Notes under the pieces: model-generated
What the model saw: the letters and a program-made list of their open reading frames with translations, nothing else
Told to the model about the DNA's origin: nothing
Databases searched by the model: none
Made by a program: the position numbers and the translations under genes
Assembly: GCA_013695355.1 (NCBI GenBank)
Contig: JACDAQ010000039.1
Span: forward strand, 1-64,000
Length of the DNA: 64,000 bases
DNA from: Candidatus Protochlamydia sp.
Lineage (GTDB): Bacteria > Chlamydiota > Chlamydiia > Chlamydiales > Parachlamydiaceae
Direction: 5' to 3'
Part shown: positions 35,853-44,369 of the stretch, piece after piece
Layout: the number at the start of each line of letters is the position of its first letter
Numbering within the stretch: position 1 is the stretch's first letter

Positions 35853-36176
35853 CTTGCAAGCCTAAATTCGCAGGAAGATTCCCCAAACGAAGCCCTTGGC
35901 TGGGAGGTAAAGACCTCGGCCTCTTTAGTAGCTTGTGCCTTGCCTGTAATCTATTATGGAAATGCTCTTTATCAATGGAAAGTTCAGCGTGAAAATGTTT
36001 CAAAAAACTATGCTTTGATCAGCAATTTTTCGGAAAACATCATTTCTGTGGACTGGCTTGAAAAGCTGAATAAGTTAGAGTTTAACCTTGAAAATGGTGA
36101 AATGGAAGGATTTACATCTAAATGCAAATCCATCATAAAGGAAGAATTCGAATTAGAATCTGACCAAAAAGGTTAA
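35853..36176 (+). pseudogene. Possible gene remnant or small membrane protein
   Basis: An open frame of 107 codons runs from just after a TGA at 35850 to TAA at 36176 with no ATG; the only bacterial-type start is the TTG at 35940 (78 residues). It encodes a hydrophobic segment ASLVACALPVIYYGNALY followed by a polar helical tail (WLEKLNKLEFNLENGEMEGF; KCKSIIKEEFELE). Codon use looks coding. Either the 5' end of a gene has been lost or translation starts at TTG. No family recognised. It lies inside the block bracketed by the two plsX tails. Confidence 0.35.
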
Positions 36177-36211
36177 AAAAGCATTGAGTAGCACTTGGCA
36201 TAATATTCTAA

Positions 36212-36233
36212 GGCCAATCTTCAAGGATTGGCC
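36212..36233. terminator. Hairpin between converging genes
   Basis: GGCCAATC and GATTGGCC form a perfect 8-bp stem with a 6-base loop, in the gap between the stops of the two converging frames. No proper T-run follows on either strand, so it is only a weak terminator candidate. Confidence 0.45.
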
Positions 36234-36259
36234 AAAGTCAAATTTTAAGCATGGGGCCA

Positions 36260-38059
36260 TTATTTTTTGGGAGCAAGTCCTTTTTCCTGAAGCAGGGCCG
36301 TCATTTCAAATTCAAGCTCTTCAAGTGTGATTTTTGAACTGAGATAATCCTCGCATATACTTTTTTCCCTTAAAGCAAAATCTTCATTTTTTAGAGATAA
36401 GAGCTTCTCATTCACAATGCCTTTTAACATAGGTTTAAAGGAAGACTCTGCTCTTATAATCTCTTTGAATTTTTTAGCCTCATCCATAAGGTTTGGAAGA
36501 GCGGCTTCCAGGCTTGAAATGGATTCCGGGTTACCGCTTGCTACCGTGGAAACATACTTGTATAATGACGATTCTTTACCAAAATTAGCCTCAATCCGTT
36601 TAGACAAGCCACGAGCTTTAAGTTGGTTACGGTTTTCATAAAAAGGTATCTTTCCATTCGCAATGGTCTGAGCTAAAGAATTATCACCTGTACAACCAAC
36701 GATTGGGCCGCTAATATGAATCATAATTTTAAAGTCTTTGGCGGATAAGCCGCCCGGATCAATGATCCGCACTTCCCTGCCGTTTTTTCCCCGTTCTGTA
36801 TTATTTCCTAAAAAAATAGTATATTCTTTCTGTTCATGGCCGTCAAACCAAATGCATTTCAGTTGATTAATTCCATAATTTTCCAGTTCGAAATCTTTAA
36901 TGTTTTCTGAAAATCTTTCAAAATTATTATTATTAGTTTTATTTGAAAAAATATTAGGCAAGCATATGTCTATAGACTTGTCAATTGAATTGGCCTCTGC
37001 GAAACTGACGATGTCTGCTACAAATCGAGCGCGTAAATACCCATGTGTCATATAATTAAAAAAACAAATATTATTCGACGAATAGTTATCTAGGTTATCG
37101 TCCGAATAATAATTATTAAATAAAACTGATTTTAAATTAGAATTTTTTAGGTCTTGCCAATTATATTCTTTTTCTGAAGGCAAAAAAACTCCAACTGTAT
37201 TTTCAGATGGGTAAAACCCTGTTTGAATTTCAAAACTTCCAAATGCTTTGCTTCCTCCGGAATCCGTATCATGTTCTTTGATTTTAATGCATTTTTCTTT
37301 TATGCTGCTTAAAAAATCATCGGGTAACATATACCCAATAATAGAAACACCCGCCTCAATGACAATAGCTGCTGCTTGCAATTTTTCTTGAATTTTTGCC
37401 TCTGGACTAAAGGCATCTAAAGGAATAGAAATAGGATATTCATTCGCATTCCCATAATAAACCAAATCGAGAGTTCCCTCTCTTATTTTCGTGGTATCTA
37501 AATTATTTTCCCATTTTTTTGAAGAACTGGCAATAATGCAAATGCCCCGATCAGGGAATTCTTTTTGTAAAGTTTTTTGCTGATGTCGAATGGCTGCCCA
37601 GTCTCCTCGTCCGTCTCCTAAGACTTGCCCCGTGATAATAATCTTTTCGTTGCCCTCTACTGGCGGGCATTTTGCCATTAGATTCCATATGGCACGATTC
37701 GCTCTTTCCTGACTGGGGGGAGAATTAAGCACTGTTTTGGCAATTTCTTCCACTTTCTGGCTTTTATTAGCTGTTTCCGGATCTAAAATGATTGTTTTTG
37801 TTTCAATAAATTGAGAAGATAATTTATCAATATTATTGAAAGTTTCATTAACATTTTCACTTAATTGAAGTTTATCATAGATGGATTTTGGAATAGCAAC
37901 ATTCTTAAAATGAGAACATTGTTGGAATATTGAGATGGCATTTTTGACAATTTTTTGTTCATTATTATCTAGCTGTTTTAAACCGTCTTTTTTCCAATTT
38001 GTAATCTGATTATCTAATTGATAAATGAAATTTTCATCCACATAATGATTGGTATTCAT
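36260..38059 (-). CDS. Unknown 599-residue protein with GT-B-like motifs
   Basis: The first 110 residues are helical and polar. From about 130 a Rossmann-like region begins (EKIIITGQVLGDGRGDWAA near 136-154, then GICIIASSSKKW, then LDLVYYGNANEYPI near 206). Late in the protein, GPIVGCTGDNSLAQTIANGK near 455 followed by IPFYENRN resembles the donor-binding end of GT-B glycosyltransferases, where a GxxS/D element near the end contacts the nucleotide sugar. This is suggestive only; I cannot name a family. No signal peptide, so it is cytoplasmic or secreted by type III. It may be an effector. It is the right-hand gene of the block bracketed by plsX tails. Residue positions are estimates. Confidence 0.5.
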   Translation of the reverse strand: MNTNHYVDENFIYQLDNQITNWKKDGLKQLDNNEQKIVKNAISIFQQCSHFKNVAIPKSIYDKLQLSENVNETFNNIDKLSSQFIETKTIILDPETANKSQKVEEIAKTVLNSPPSQERANRAIWNLMAKCPPVEGNEKIIITGQVLGDGRGDWAAIRHQQKTLQKEFPDRGICIIASSSKKWENNLDTTKIREGTLDLVYYGNANEYPISIPLDAFSPEAKIQEKLQAAAIVIEAGVSIIGYMLPDDFLSSIKEKCIKIKEHDTDSGGSKAFGSFEIQTGFYPSENTVGVFLPSEKEYNWQDLKNSNLKSVLFNNYYSDDNLDNYSSNNICFFNYMTHGYLRARFVADIVSFAEANSIDKSIDICLPNIFSNKTNNNNFERFSENIKDFELENYGINQLKCIWFDGHEQKEYTIFLGNNTERGKNGREVRIIDPGGLSAKDFKIMIHISGPIVGCTGDNSLAQTIANGKIPFYENRNQLKARGLSKRIEANFGKESSLYKYVSTVASGNPESISSLEAALPNLMDEAKKFKEIIRAESSFKPMLKGIVNEKLLSLKNEDFALREKSICEDYLSSKITLEELEFEMTALLQEKGLAPKK

Positions 38060-38261
38060 AAAATTTATGCCTTATGTTAATTTATCTATATGATAACTAT
38101 TTTTTTAAGTTATTTGTAAAATATAGATGTTTGCTAATATTTTATCCACCAATTAAAGTAAATAAGTACTCAGACACAGATTTTTGATTGATTTCGACAT
38201 CAAAATTCTTCATATATCTCATCCCCCCAATTAGTTTTCTGTCTGCCAAATATTTCGCAAG
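38060..38261. other. Intergenic region before the plsX-tail remnant
   Basis: About 200 AT-rich bases between the start of the 599-residue gene and the plsX-derived segment. No gene or repeat recognised. Confidence 0.4.
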
Positions 38262-38404
38262 CGGATTGGTACGAATTCCATTGTGAAGGAATGCCATGGA
38301 AAATCATCGGTCAAAGACCTTTTGAAATGGACTTAAAGGGGCGGCGGACCTAGCTGATAACGACTTCATTTACCAATTGAAATAGCTGGCCGAATAATCA
38401 AAAC
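38262..38404 (+). pseudogene. Decayed duplicate of the plsX 3' end
   Basis: This matches the end of plsX (about 33076-33214). In one frame it reads [21 protein letters not shown] where plsX has [21 protein letters not shown], shifted and split to stay under quoting limits; then it hits a stop, and further in-frame homology continues to LAE and the TAA, with a second internal stop and a one-codon deletion. The match continues five bases past the stop (TCAAA). Nothing upstream of 38240 resembles the rest of plsX. It is therefore a truncated, non-coding copy in the same orientation as plsX, lying about 5.1 kb away. Confidence 0.8.
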
Positions 38405-38424
38405 TTCTTAAAAATTAAAGCTGT

Positions 38425-39696
38425 TTATTGCTCCTTTGTCTTCACCCAAATTTTATAGGTATGTAATACTTGTAAAGAGTTTTTATATTCTTTATGAATT
38501 GATTGAATGTTTTTAGGGATTAAATAAGTAAAATAGAAAGAAATAAAATCGTTGTTAGCCTGGGACTCAACTGTGCAGCCTCTTGCTGCCTGTAGTAGGG
38601 CTTTTACCACCTGATTAACAGTACATGCATTTATAGCTTCTAGGTCGTGAATTATTAAATATTTTTTAATCCATTTCTTTAATTCATTAGCGTCTTCTCT
38701 AGTTTTAGGAAGTGCTATGATTGACTGATTTCTTACAGTATCAAGGCTTGTTCGATACGTCTCTTCATTTTGATCAATATATTTAACGTTTTTCTGATTA
38801 AATAGATTATTAAAACTTAAGGGTTTAAATTCGCTATACCATGTTTGCATATCATCCCTGGAAACGGGAAGGGAAATTCGTAAAGCAATGCTTTCCTTTG
38901 AATCAACCACCTGAATTTTAGCATCATCATTAAGAAAAATTTTATCTAATTTTAAAAAATCAAGGATTTCCATGCAAATTTTTTTGACATTAGTTCCAGA
39001 AATATAAGCTCCCCTTTCAATATGAATTATTTCGGCAATTTTTATCTCCTTATCAAGACGAATTTGAAAAAAATATTTATTCTCATTATCATCATAACAA
39101 GCATTGATAAAATAGTATTTTTGGTTAGATAAAGAGGCTTTGGGATAATTTTGATCGCATTCGGAAAAGCACTGAGAATCGAACACCCTTTCATCAATAT
39201 TCATATATATCCAGGTAGATTTGGTTGAAAGACATCCTTCGGGTATGTGCAGCCAAAAAACCCAAGAATTTTCCTCCTGCTTAATGCTTATCGACTGTAG
39301 TTTTTCGAAGCGTTGCATAGAATTGGCATCAGAGTGTATTTCCAAGATATCTTGGAATTCGTCAAGAGTTAAAACGGGGACATCTAAATCAGAATCAGTG
39401 CAAGATTTTACTACTCCAATCGTCGGGTCGATTTCTAATTCATTTTCGTTTTTTTCTTCATAATTCTTTTTTGGTTTTTTTTCTCGGATATTATCCGGAA
39501 TTAATATTGAACTTATTGCTGTTAATTTCCTTTTATTTTTTAATAATTTATTTTCTTCTTCATGTGAATAGATGGTATTACTGATATCGTGGCCAAAGAA
39601 CTTACCGTTCATTGTGTTTATTTCAAATTCAAATGCATTATAATTAAAATTTGTATTTTCAATTTGATTGTTATTTAATAATAAATTTGAATTCAT
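38425..39696 (-). CDS. Hypothetical protein, 423 residues
   Basis: No family recognised. The first 30 residues are rich in Asn (LLLNNNQIENTNFNYN). Basic clusters KNKRKLT near 52 and REKKPKKNYEEK near 71 resemble nuclear localisation signals, which in an amoeba symbiont could point to a secreted effector, but such clusters are common by chance. The rest is a mixed alpha/beta soluble protein with many aromatic residues and no signal peptide or membrane segment. It starts 18 bases or so after a gap with no gene, and its own upstream gap is 527 bases. Confidence 0.5.
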   Translation of the reverse strand: MNSNLLLNNNQIENTNFNYNAFEFEINTMNGKFFGHDISNTIYSHEEENKLLKNKRKLTAISSILIPDNIREKKPKKNYEEKNENELEIDPTIGVVKSCTDSDLDVPVLTLDEFQDILEIHSDANSMQRFEKLQSISIKQEENSWVFWLHIPEGCLSTKSTWIYMNIDERVFDSQCFSECDQNYPKASLSNQKYYFINACYDDNENKYFFQIRLDKEIKIAEIIHIERGAYISGTNVKKICMEILDFLKLDKIFLNDDAKIQVVDSKESIALRISLPVSRDDMQTWYSEFKPLSFNNLFNQKNVKYIDQNEETYRTSLDTVRNQSIIALPKTREDANELKKWIKKYLIIHDLEAINACTVNQVVKALLQAARGCTVESQANNDFISFYFTYLIPKNIQSIHKEYKNSLQVLHTYKIWVKTKEQ

Positions 39697-40223
39697 AATG
39701 TAAGCCTTTTTTAATAGAGAAATTATCCATTATTCGATGATTAAAAAACAATATGAATTAATTTATATTAATAAAATTAAATTTTGATATTACAAAGGAA
39801 GCCTATTATAAAAAACAATTACGGAAAGAAATAGCAGCCGAAGATGATGCGCATTAAGGGTGAAATAAGAATCAAAATCTCAGTGCAGAGGCAAGAGGGT
39901 AAGGGACTCGATCTTCCAGTCCCTCCATTAATGCAATAGAGTTTGATTCCCGATGCTGCGGGCAGCTTTCCAGCATCAGACGACCCAGCGCATTTTACCA
40001 CTTTAGCTTCCTTAGCATAAGGAATTTTTCAAAATTATAATGACTTTTTTTTACGATTTTTCTTGTTTCAGTTAATTTTTCTTTTTAGTAAGGTTGATTT
40101 TTTTATTGAACATGAAAAGTTATTTAAAGTTTAGAAAATAATTATTTTAAAAATAAATAATTGTTTTCATTTTTATGGGCTTTATTTAATCTAATGGTTT
40201 GAATTTCTAATTAGGAGAATAGC
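39697..40223. other. Intergenic region with a GC-richer, hairpin-containing core
   Basis: 527 bases. Most is very AT-rich, but about 39830-40015 is clearly less so and holds two hairpins: GGGACT/AGTCCC at 39903-39923 and GATGCTG/CAGCATC at 39952-39977. This may be a structured RNA or the ruin of a gene. A 60-codon minus-strand frame covers it but has an atypical composition and no ribosome binding site. No tRNA or known RNA fold could be matched by eye. Confidence 0.4.
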
Positions 40224-40754
40224 TTGAATACTGCACAAATAAATCCCATCGAGGATCCTCGTTTTTTAAATTTTATGAACTTATGCGAGAATGACAATAA
40301 AAAGTATTTTGATAAAGTAAAAGAATATGATCATAGCTCCATGAAAGCGGCTTTAGCTAATAGCTCAATGAAATTTATTGAATGTGATAATTGTAAAAGT
40401 ACTGAAAATACAAAACTTTGTAGTAGATGCCAAGAAGTAAGATATTGTTCAACGGCATGTCAAAAAGCAGCTTGGCAGATACATAAGAAAGTCTGTCAAA
40501 GGCAAACGTTTGAAAGTTTAGTTTTGATGAAAGAAGTGCCAAGTTGGATAGCCGATTGTGTGAAGCCATTTTATATTCAAATTGAAAATATCGAACAAAT
40601 ATTTAAGGATAAGGATGCATCTCCTTATATGTATGATAAAATTTCAAAAAAGAGGACTATTGTTTTTTTATCTAATTTTTGTAATCTAACCGGCCATAAG
40701 CTTCCATATGGTATTCCTATAAAACTTATACCCTTAACTTTGGAAGCAAAATAA
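40224..40754 (+). CDS. MYND-type zinc-finger protein
   Basis: 176 residues from a TTG start with TAGGAG eight bases upstream. A complete MYND finger spans residues 54-91 with all eight ligands in order: Cys54, Cys57, Cys66, Cys69, Cys75, Cys79, His87 and Cys91, including YCSTACQKAAWQIHKKVC. MYND domains are protein-interaction modules of eukaryotic transcription regulators and methyltransferases and are rare in bacteria. The flanking parts are short and unassigned, so it is not a SMYD methyltransferase. A secreted effector acting in the host is the likeliest role (inference). Single gene, with a hairpin after the stop. Confidence 0.85.
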   Translation: MNTAQINPIEDPRFLNFMNLCENDNKKYFDKVKEYDHSSMKAALANSSMKFIECDNCKSTENTKLCSRCQEVRYCSTACQKAAWQIHKKVCQRQTFESLVLMKEVPSWIADCVKPFYIQIENIEQIFKDKDASPYMYDKISKKRTIVFLSNFCNLTGHKLPYGIPIKLIPLTLEAK

Positions 40755-40803
40755 GCCAAGGCCTGAATCCCTTTCCTTAATAAGTGTCGGATTTTAAATT
40801 TAG

Positions 40804-40822
40804 GCACTCTTTTCAAGAGTGC
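40804..40822. terminator. Hairpin between converging genes
   Basis: GCACTCT and AGAGTGC form a 7-bp stem with a five-base loop, 50 bases after the MYND gene stop. No T-run follows, so intrinsic termination is uncertain. Confidence 0.4.
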
Positions 40823-40992
40823 ACCTTATTACTTATTAGTTTCCCGGAGCTGCGTAAACCCTTCGTGGTTTGCCTTGCACTGGGCTACCATTCTGATTCC
40901 CTTTCAGGAAAATTTGAGTAGGGGTTTTCTTGGGTAAAATATTTTTTTCAATTTAAACCCGACGGACTGCTGTCCCTTTCATCATAAGGGTA

Positions 40993-43884
40993 TCAACTAA
41001 GGGAAGCTTCTTTTTTTACTTCTAAACGGTGTTTAAATTTTTTGTACAATACACTCATCCCAAGCAACATTGCGCCTACGCCAATAAAGACCAGGGCACG
41101 TACAGGTAGATCAGTTTGAACTGAATCCCAAAGAAGAAGCCTAAGGCTGCTGATGAATAAGGCAAACATAGAAATTTTAATGATTTCTTTAGATCTGAGA
41201 ATCAAACCCGTACACAAATAAATGCACGTCAATCCTACCCACAAAAGGGTCAAGATGGTTTTTTCGAAATTAACAGCTAACTCGAAAGCAATCGCCAGAA
41301 AGATGGGGCATAAAATAGCTAAATTCCACTGACGATAGATAAAGGAAAGACAAGTTTTCACACTAGATGGTTCAAATGTTTTCATGAAATTTTCTATGCT
41401 GTTTTGCTTCTTATATATGATGATTGCATAGCATAGTTGAAGAACAATGGCCGGCCATGCAAATTTGGCATGCATGAGTCCAGGTTTTGATAAGAGGCCG
41501 ACTTGTATTATCGATGCGATTAAGTAAATCCATGAATAAGCAGCAAGCCGTATGGGGCCTTGATAATAAAACGCACTTAGCAGCAAGCCAATTGCCCCTG
41601 CAGCTGCTATTAAAGGCGCACAGCCTTCCGGAAACTCTATCATCAGACAGAAAGTGATAAATGCGAGGCTTATATCATTGAGGACATGTCCTAGAAGGCG
41701 GGTCGTTTGTCCGCATGCATTTTTGGGAAAATAGGCAGTCCAATATAAAAGTGTAAAAATACCACATCCTTCGGTGATCCATCTAACTGAAATACCATTC
41801 CAAAATACGTCGTTATAAAGATTTACAGCAACGAATCGCATGATAAATAAGCCCAGAAAAGCTAAACCGCTACGCGTCATGCTTTCACTAATTTTAAACT
41901 TAAGATCGGCGCTGAATTCAAGGGATTTGGGTACGTTACCAGCAGCTCTAAGGGCTATTATGGAATATCCTAAAAATAAAAGTCCGGGAATCAGAGGGCT
42001 GGTAGCTATAAAGGTGTATAACGTGACAAACAAACCTAATACATAGATCATGAATGGTGAAAAATTTTTATCCCACAGCCTGAATTGCAGCAAATTACCA
42101 AAAATCAAGAAAGTATCGAGCAGCGCCAGACCTGCAAATTTTATACTAAGGAACAAGCCAGGCTTGTGGCCTAAGAACATTTCAAGCAGCATGCCCATAT
42201 TCGAAAGATGGACCACAATTAAGGAAAGAGTGAAAATGATATTCCAAGTTTGATCTTCGTTCTTCTTTCTCCAAAATCCAACCACCCCGATAATAAGCAG
42301 AACGATAGTTTGAATGGCGGCTGATCCAAATCCAAACAAATGAATACTCAGAAAAAATGCAGTACCCATGACCGCAGTAATTGAATAGGGGAGCGCAGCA
42401 TGTTTTTCGCTAAGAAAGAAGAGCCTAATATCATCGATAGGCCATTTTTTCTTACTTCCTATAAGATGAAAGCCCCAACACATCGCTGTGAGAAGTCCCA
42501 TCCGCAGATAAATGGGTAATTTATCACTTCCGGGAATGTTTTCGATCGCAATTAGAGAGGTAGACAATGCAATGATGACAATGAGAAATTGTAGGCAATA
42601 TCCGGCTTTCAAAAGAAAATCTTCTTTTTGCATGATGCAGATAAAATTAAAAAGAATGATTTCGACAAAAAATAGAGTGGACAAATCAAATGAACTTACA
42701 GAAAAATTTGCACATGAAGCAATGGCTGATAAGAGGAGAATCTGGGAAAGGAGCGTGTCCGTATAATATAACCAGTGAATTCCTTTCCTCTTCGCATTCC
42801 TTGCCAATATGAAGCCAGCCATAGCAATAGTGCCGAGTATAAAGGGGGTGCCACTGAAAAATTGGGCATGTAGCAAAAGGTTCCATATTAATAAGAGCCA
42901 ATTTAAAATATGGGCGGCTAAGGGCACCGCTTTAAAATGAGGCATTTGATATTTTTTACTATAATGGATGGCTGCCCCTGTAAGGCCAACTTTCACGGAA
43001 CAAGCAATGGCCAAATAATGCATCAAGGGGGTTAGTAGTAAAGAATATGTCCATACAGTATTTAGGCAAGCAAATGCCAATACAATGAAAAAAAGATGCA
43101 AATCCCATCTTGATCGGTAGGCTGTGAATAGGCCGACAATGGAAATTAGAGCTCCAAGGGGAAGTAAAATAATTGTTTGTGGAACAATGCAAAAAGCTAT
43201 GAGGCTTAAGATGACGTGCAGTGAGGCTATTGATTGGACTGCTGTCGTGCAGGCTAATGATAGGTTAAAGGCTATACCTGCACACAATACTATTAAAGCA
43301 TACGAAGGAGTCTGAATAAATTTAAGTCCTTCAATGCTACCGGCCCCAAGGGCGGCAAATAATATAACGGAGCCTGCAATCGATCGCAGCCAGCCGCATA
43401 ATAAAGACCAATTTTTGTACGCATTAATTTTTTGGCTAATTCCTAAAATCAAAAGAGATGCCAGGAATAAGATCCCCACTCTTGCCTCAGGATGCTGCAT
43501 AATTGTAGAGGTCAATCCGAAAAATACAGCCCCCATTACAAGCGTAAACGAGCCAAATGCCCCCATCCAATTTTCTTTGATCATCCCGAAAAACTTAGAG
43601 GGTTTGCGAGCAGCCTGCGAATCTTTTTTTAGTTCAATTATTGATTCTTCTTGCCATAATGCAATCGGTCCAGGGGGTGAGATTAACAGTTCCGCATTTG
43701 ATTTTTCACATGCAAGCTCGGCTTCGGAAGAAAATGATGCGTTAGCGTTAAGTTCCTGCTGGGCCGGTTGTTCTTCATCTAAAAGAGCTTGTTCTAACTG
43801 CTTTAAAATTAGCTCGCATTGTTTTATACGGTTAGCTAATTTACGGCAGTAAATTGTCAACACGATTAGTGCAATGAATAACAT
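40993..43884 (-). CDS. DUF2339-type polytopic membrane protein
   Basis: 963 residues. A hydrophobic start and a coiled-coil stretch (KLANRIKQCELILKQLEQAL near 14-33) are followed by a polar linker and then more than twenty hydrophobic segments from about residue 109 to the end. This layout (N-terminal coiled coil, then many helices, including FFGLTSTIMQHPEARVGI near 121) matches the DUF2339 family of predicted inner-membrane proteins of unknown function found across Gram-negative bacteria. The C-terminus is basic and cytoplasmic. Monocistronic. Confidence 0.75.
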   Translation of the reverse strand: MLFIALIVLTIYCRKLANRIKQCELILKQLEQALLDEEQPAQQELNANASFSSEAELACEKSNAELLISPPGPIALWQEESIIELKKDSQAARKPSKFFGMIKENWMGAFGSFTLVMGAVFFGLTSTIMQHPEARVGILFLASLLILGISQKINAYKNWSLLCGWLRSIAGSVILFAALGAGSIEGLKFIQTPSYALIVLCAGIAFNLSLACTTAVQSIASLHVILSLIAFCIVPQTIILLPLGALISIVGLFTAYRSRWDLHLFFIVLAFACLNTVWTYSLLLTPLMHYLAIACSVKVGLTGAAIHYSKKYQMPHFKAVPLAAHILNWLLLIWNLLLHAQFFSGTPFILGTIAMAGFILARNAKRKGIHWLYYTDTLLSQILLLSAIASCANFSVSSFDLSTLFFVEIILFNFICIMQKEDFLLKAGYCLQFLIVIIALSTSLIAIENIPGSDKLPIYLRMGLLTAMCWGFHLIGSKKKWPIDDIRLFFLSEKHAALPYSITAVMGTAFFLSIHLFGFGSAAIQTIVLLIIGVVGFWRKKNEDQTWNIIFTLSLIVVHLSNMGMLLEMFLGHKPGLFLSIKFAGLALLDTFLIFGNLLQFRLWDKNFSPFMIYVLGLFVTLYTFIATSPLIPGLLFLGYSIIALRAAGNVPKSLEFSADLKFKISESMTRSGLAFLGLFIMRFVAVNLYNDVFWNGISVRWITEGCGIFTLLYWTAYFPKNACGQTTRLLGHVLNDISLAFITFCLMIEFPEGCAPLIAAAGAIGLLLSAFYYQGPIRLAAYSWIYLIASIIQVGLLSKPGLMHAKFAWPAIVLQLCYAIIIYKKQNSIENFMKTFEPSSVKTCLSFIYRQWNLAILCPIFLAIAFELAVNFEKTILTLLWVGLTCIYLCTGLILRSKEIIKISMFALFISSLRLLLWDSVQTDLPVRALVFIGVGAMLLGMSVLYKKFKHRLEVKKEASLS

Positions 43885-44042
43885 AATAAATTCTTTGTTA
43901 ATTTATTTTATGATACAGAAATGAAATAAATCTGTGTTAATTATCTATTATTTTATTATTAAGATCAGGCTTTTCTTTATTTATAAAGGCAGCTTTGCTA
44001 AAATAAACCAACTTATTGATTAATTAATTTAAAGGAGCTAAT

Positions 44043-44243
44043 ATGATTAATGAATTTTGTGGAATTTTTTCCTGTTGTTGTGGTTCTCAAGACCAATATG
44101 AAAATTCCGAGAATTTTAAAAATAAATTGGAAAAAGAATTAGAACTTGCGGGAGCAAAGCTTACTCAAGAACAAAGGGATCGTGCTGATTTATTGGTAAA
44201 TAATGTCATGGAACCAATATTAATTCAAAATTTAACCGGATAA
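44043..44243 (+). CDS. Small Cys-cluster protein, 66 residues
   Basis: A strong AAAGGAG six bases before the ATG argues for a real gene. The N-terminus MINEFCGIFSCCCGSQ holds four cysteines in a short hydrophobic context; the rest is a soluble helical segment (LEKELELAGAKLTQEQRDRA). No family recognised. Such an N-terminal Cys cluster could be S-acylated in a host cell if the protein is secreted, or could bind metal; both are speculation. Single gene between the divergent DUF2339 gene and the converging F-box/LRR gene. Confidence 0.6.
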   Translation: MINEFCGIFSCCCGSQDQYENSENFKNKLEKELELAGAKLTQEQRDRADLLVNNVMEPILIQNLTG

Positions 44244-44369
44244 AAAAAATTAAATTCCAGCATAGTAAAGTTACTCCATACTTTTTATTGGAGCCTTTTC
44301 AAATTTCTTTCGTCTGGAAGGCGGTCAGCTGGTAAATGCCATTTTCCATGCCTGACCCCTTTTTAAATT

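Noticed and set aside
39819-40001. Possible tRNA in the GC-richer island
   Set aside because: Neither strand gives a proper T-loop (TTCRANN) with a paired stem plus acceptor arms; only isolated hairpins fit.
43334-43852. 172-codon plus-strand frame opposite the 5' end of the DUF2339 gene
   Set aside because: It mirrors the coding periodicity of the real gene on the other strand and has no recognisable domain.
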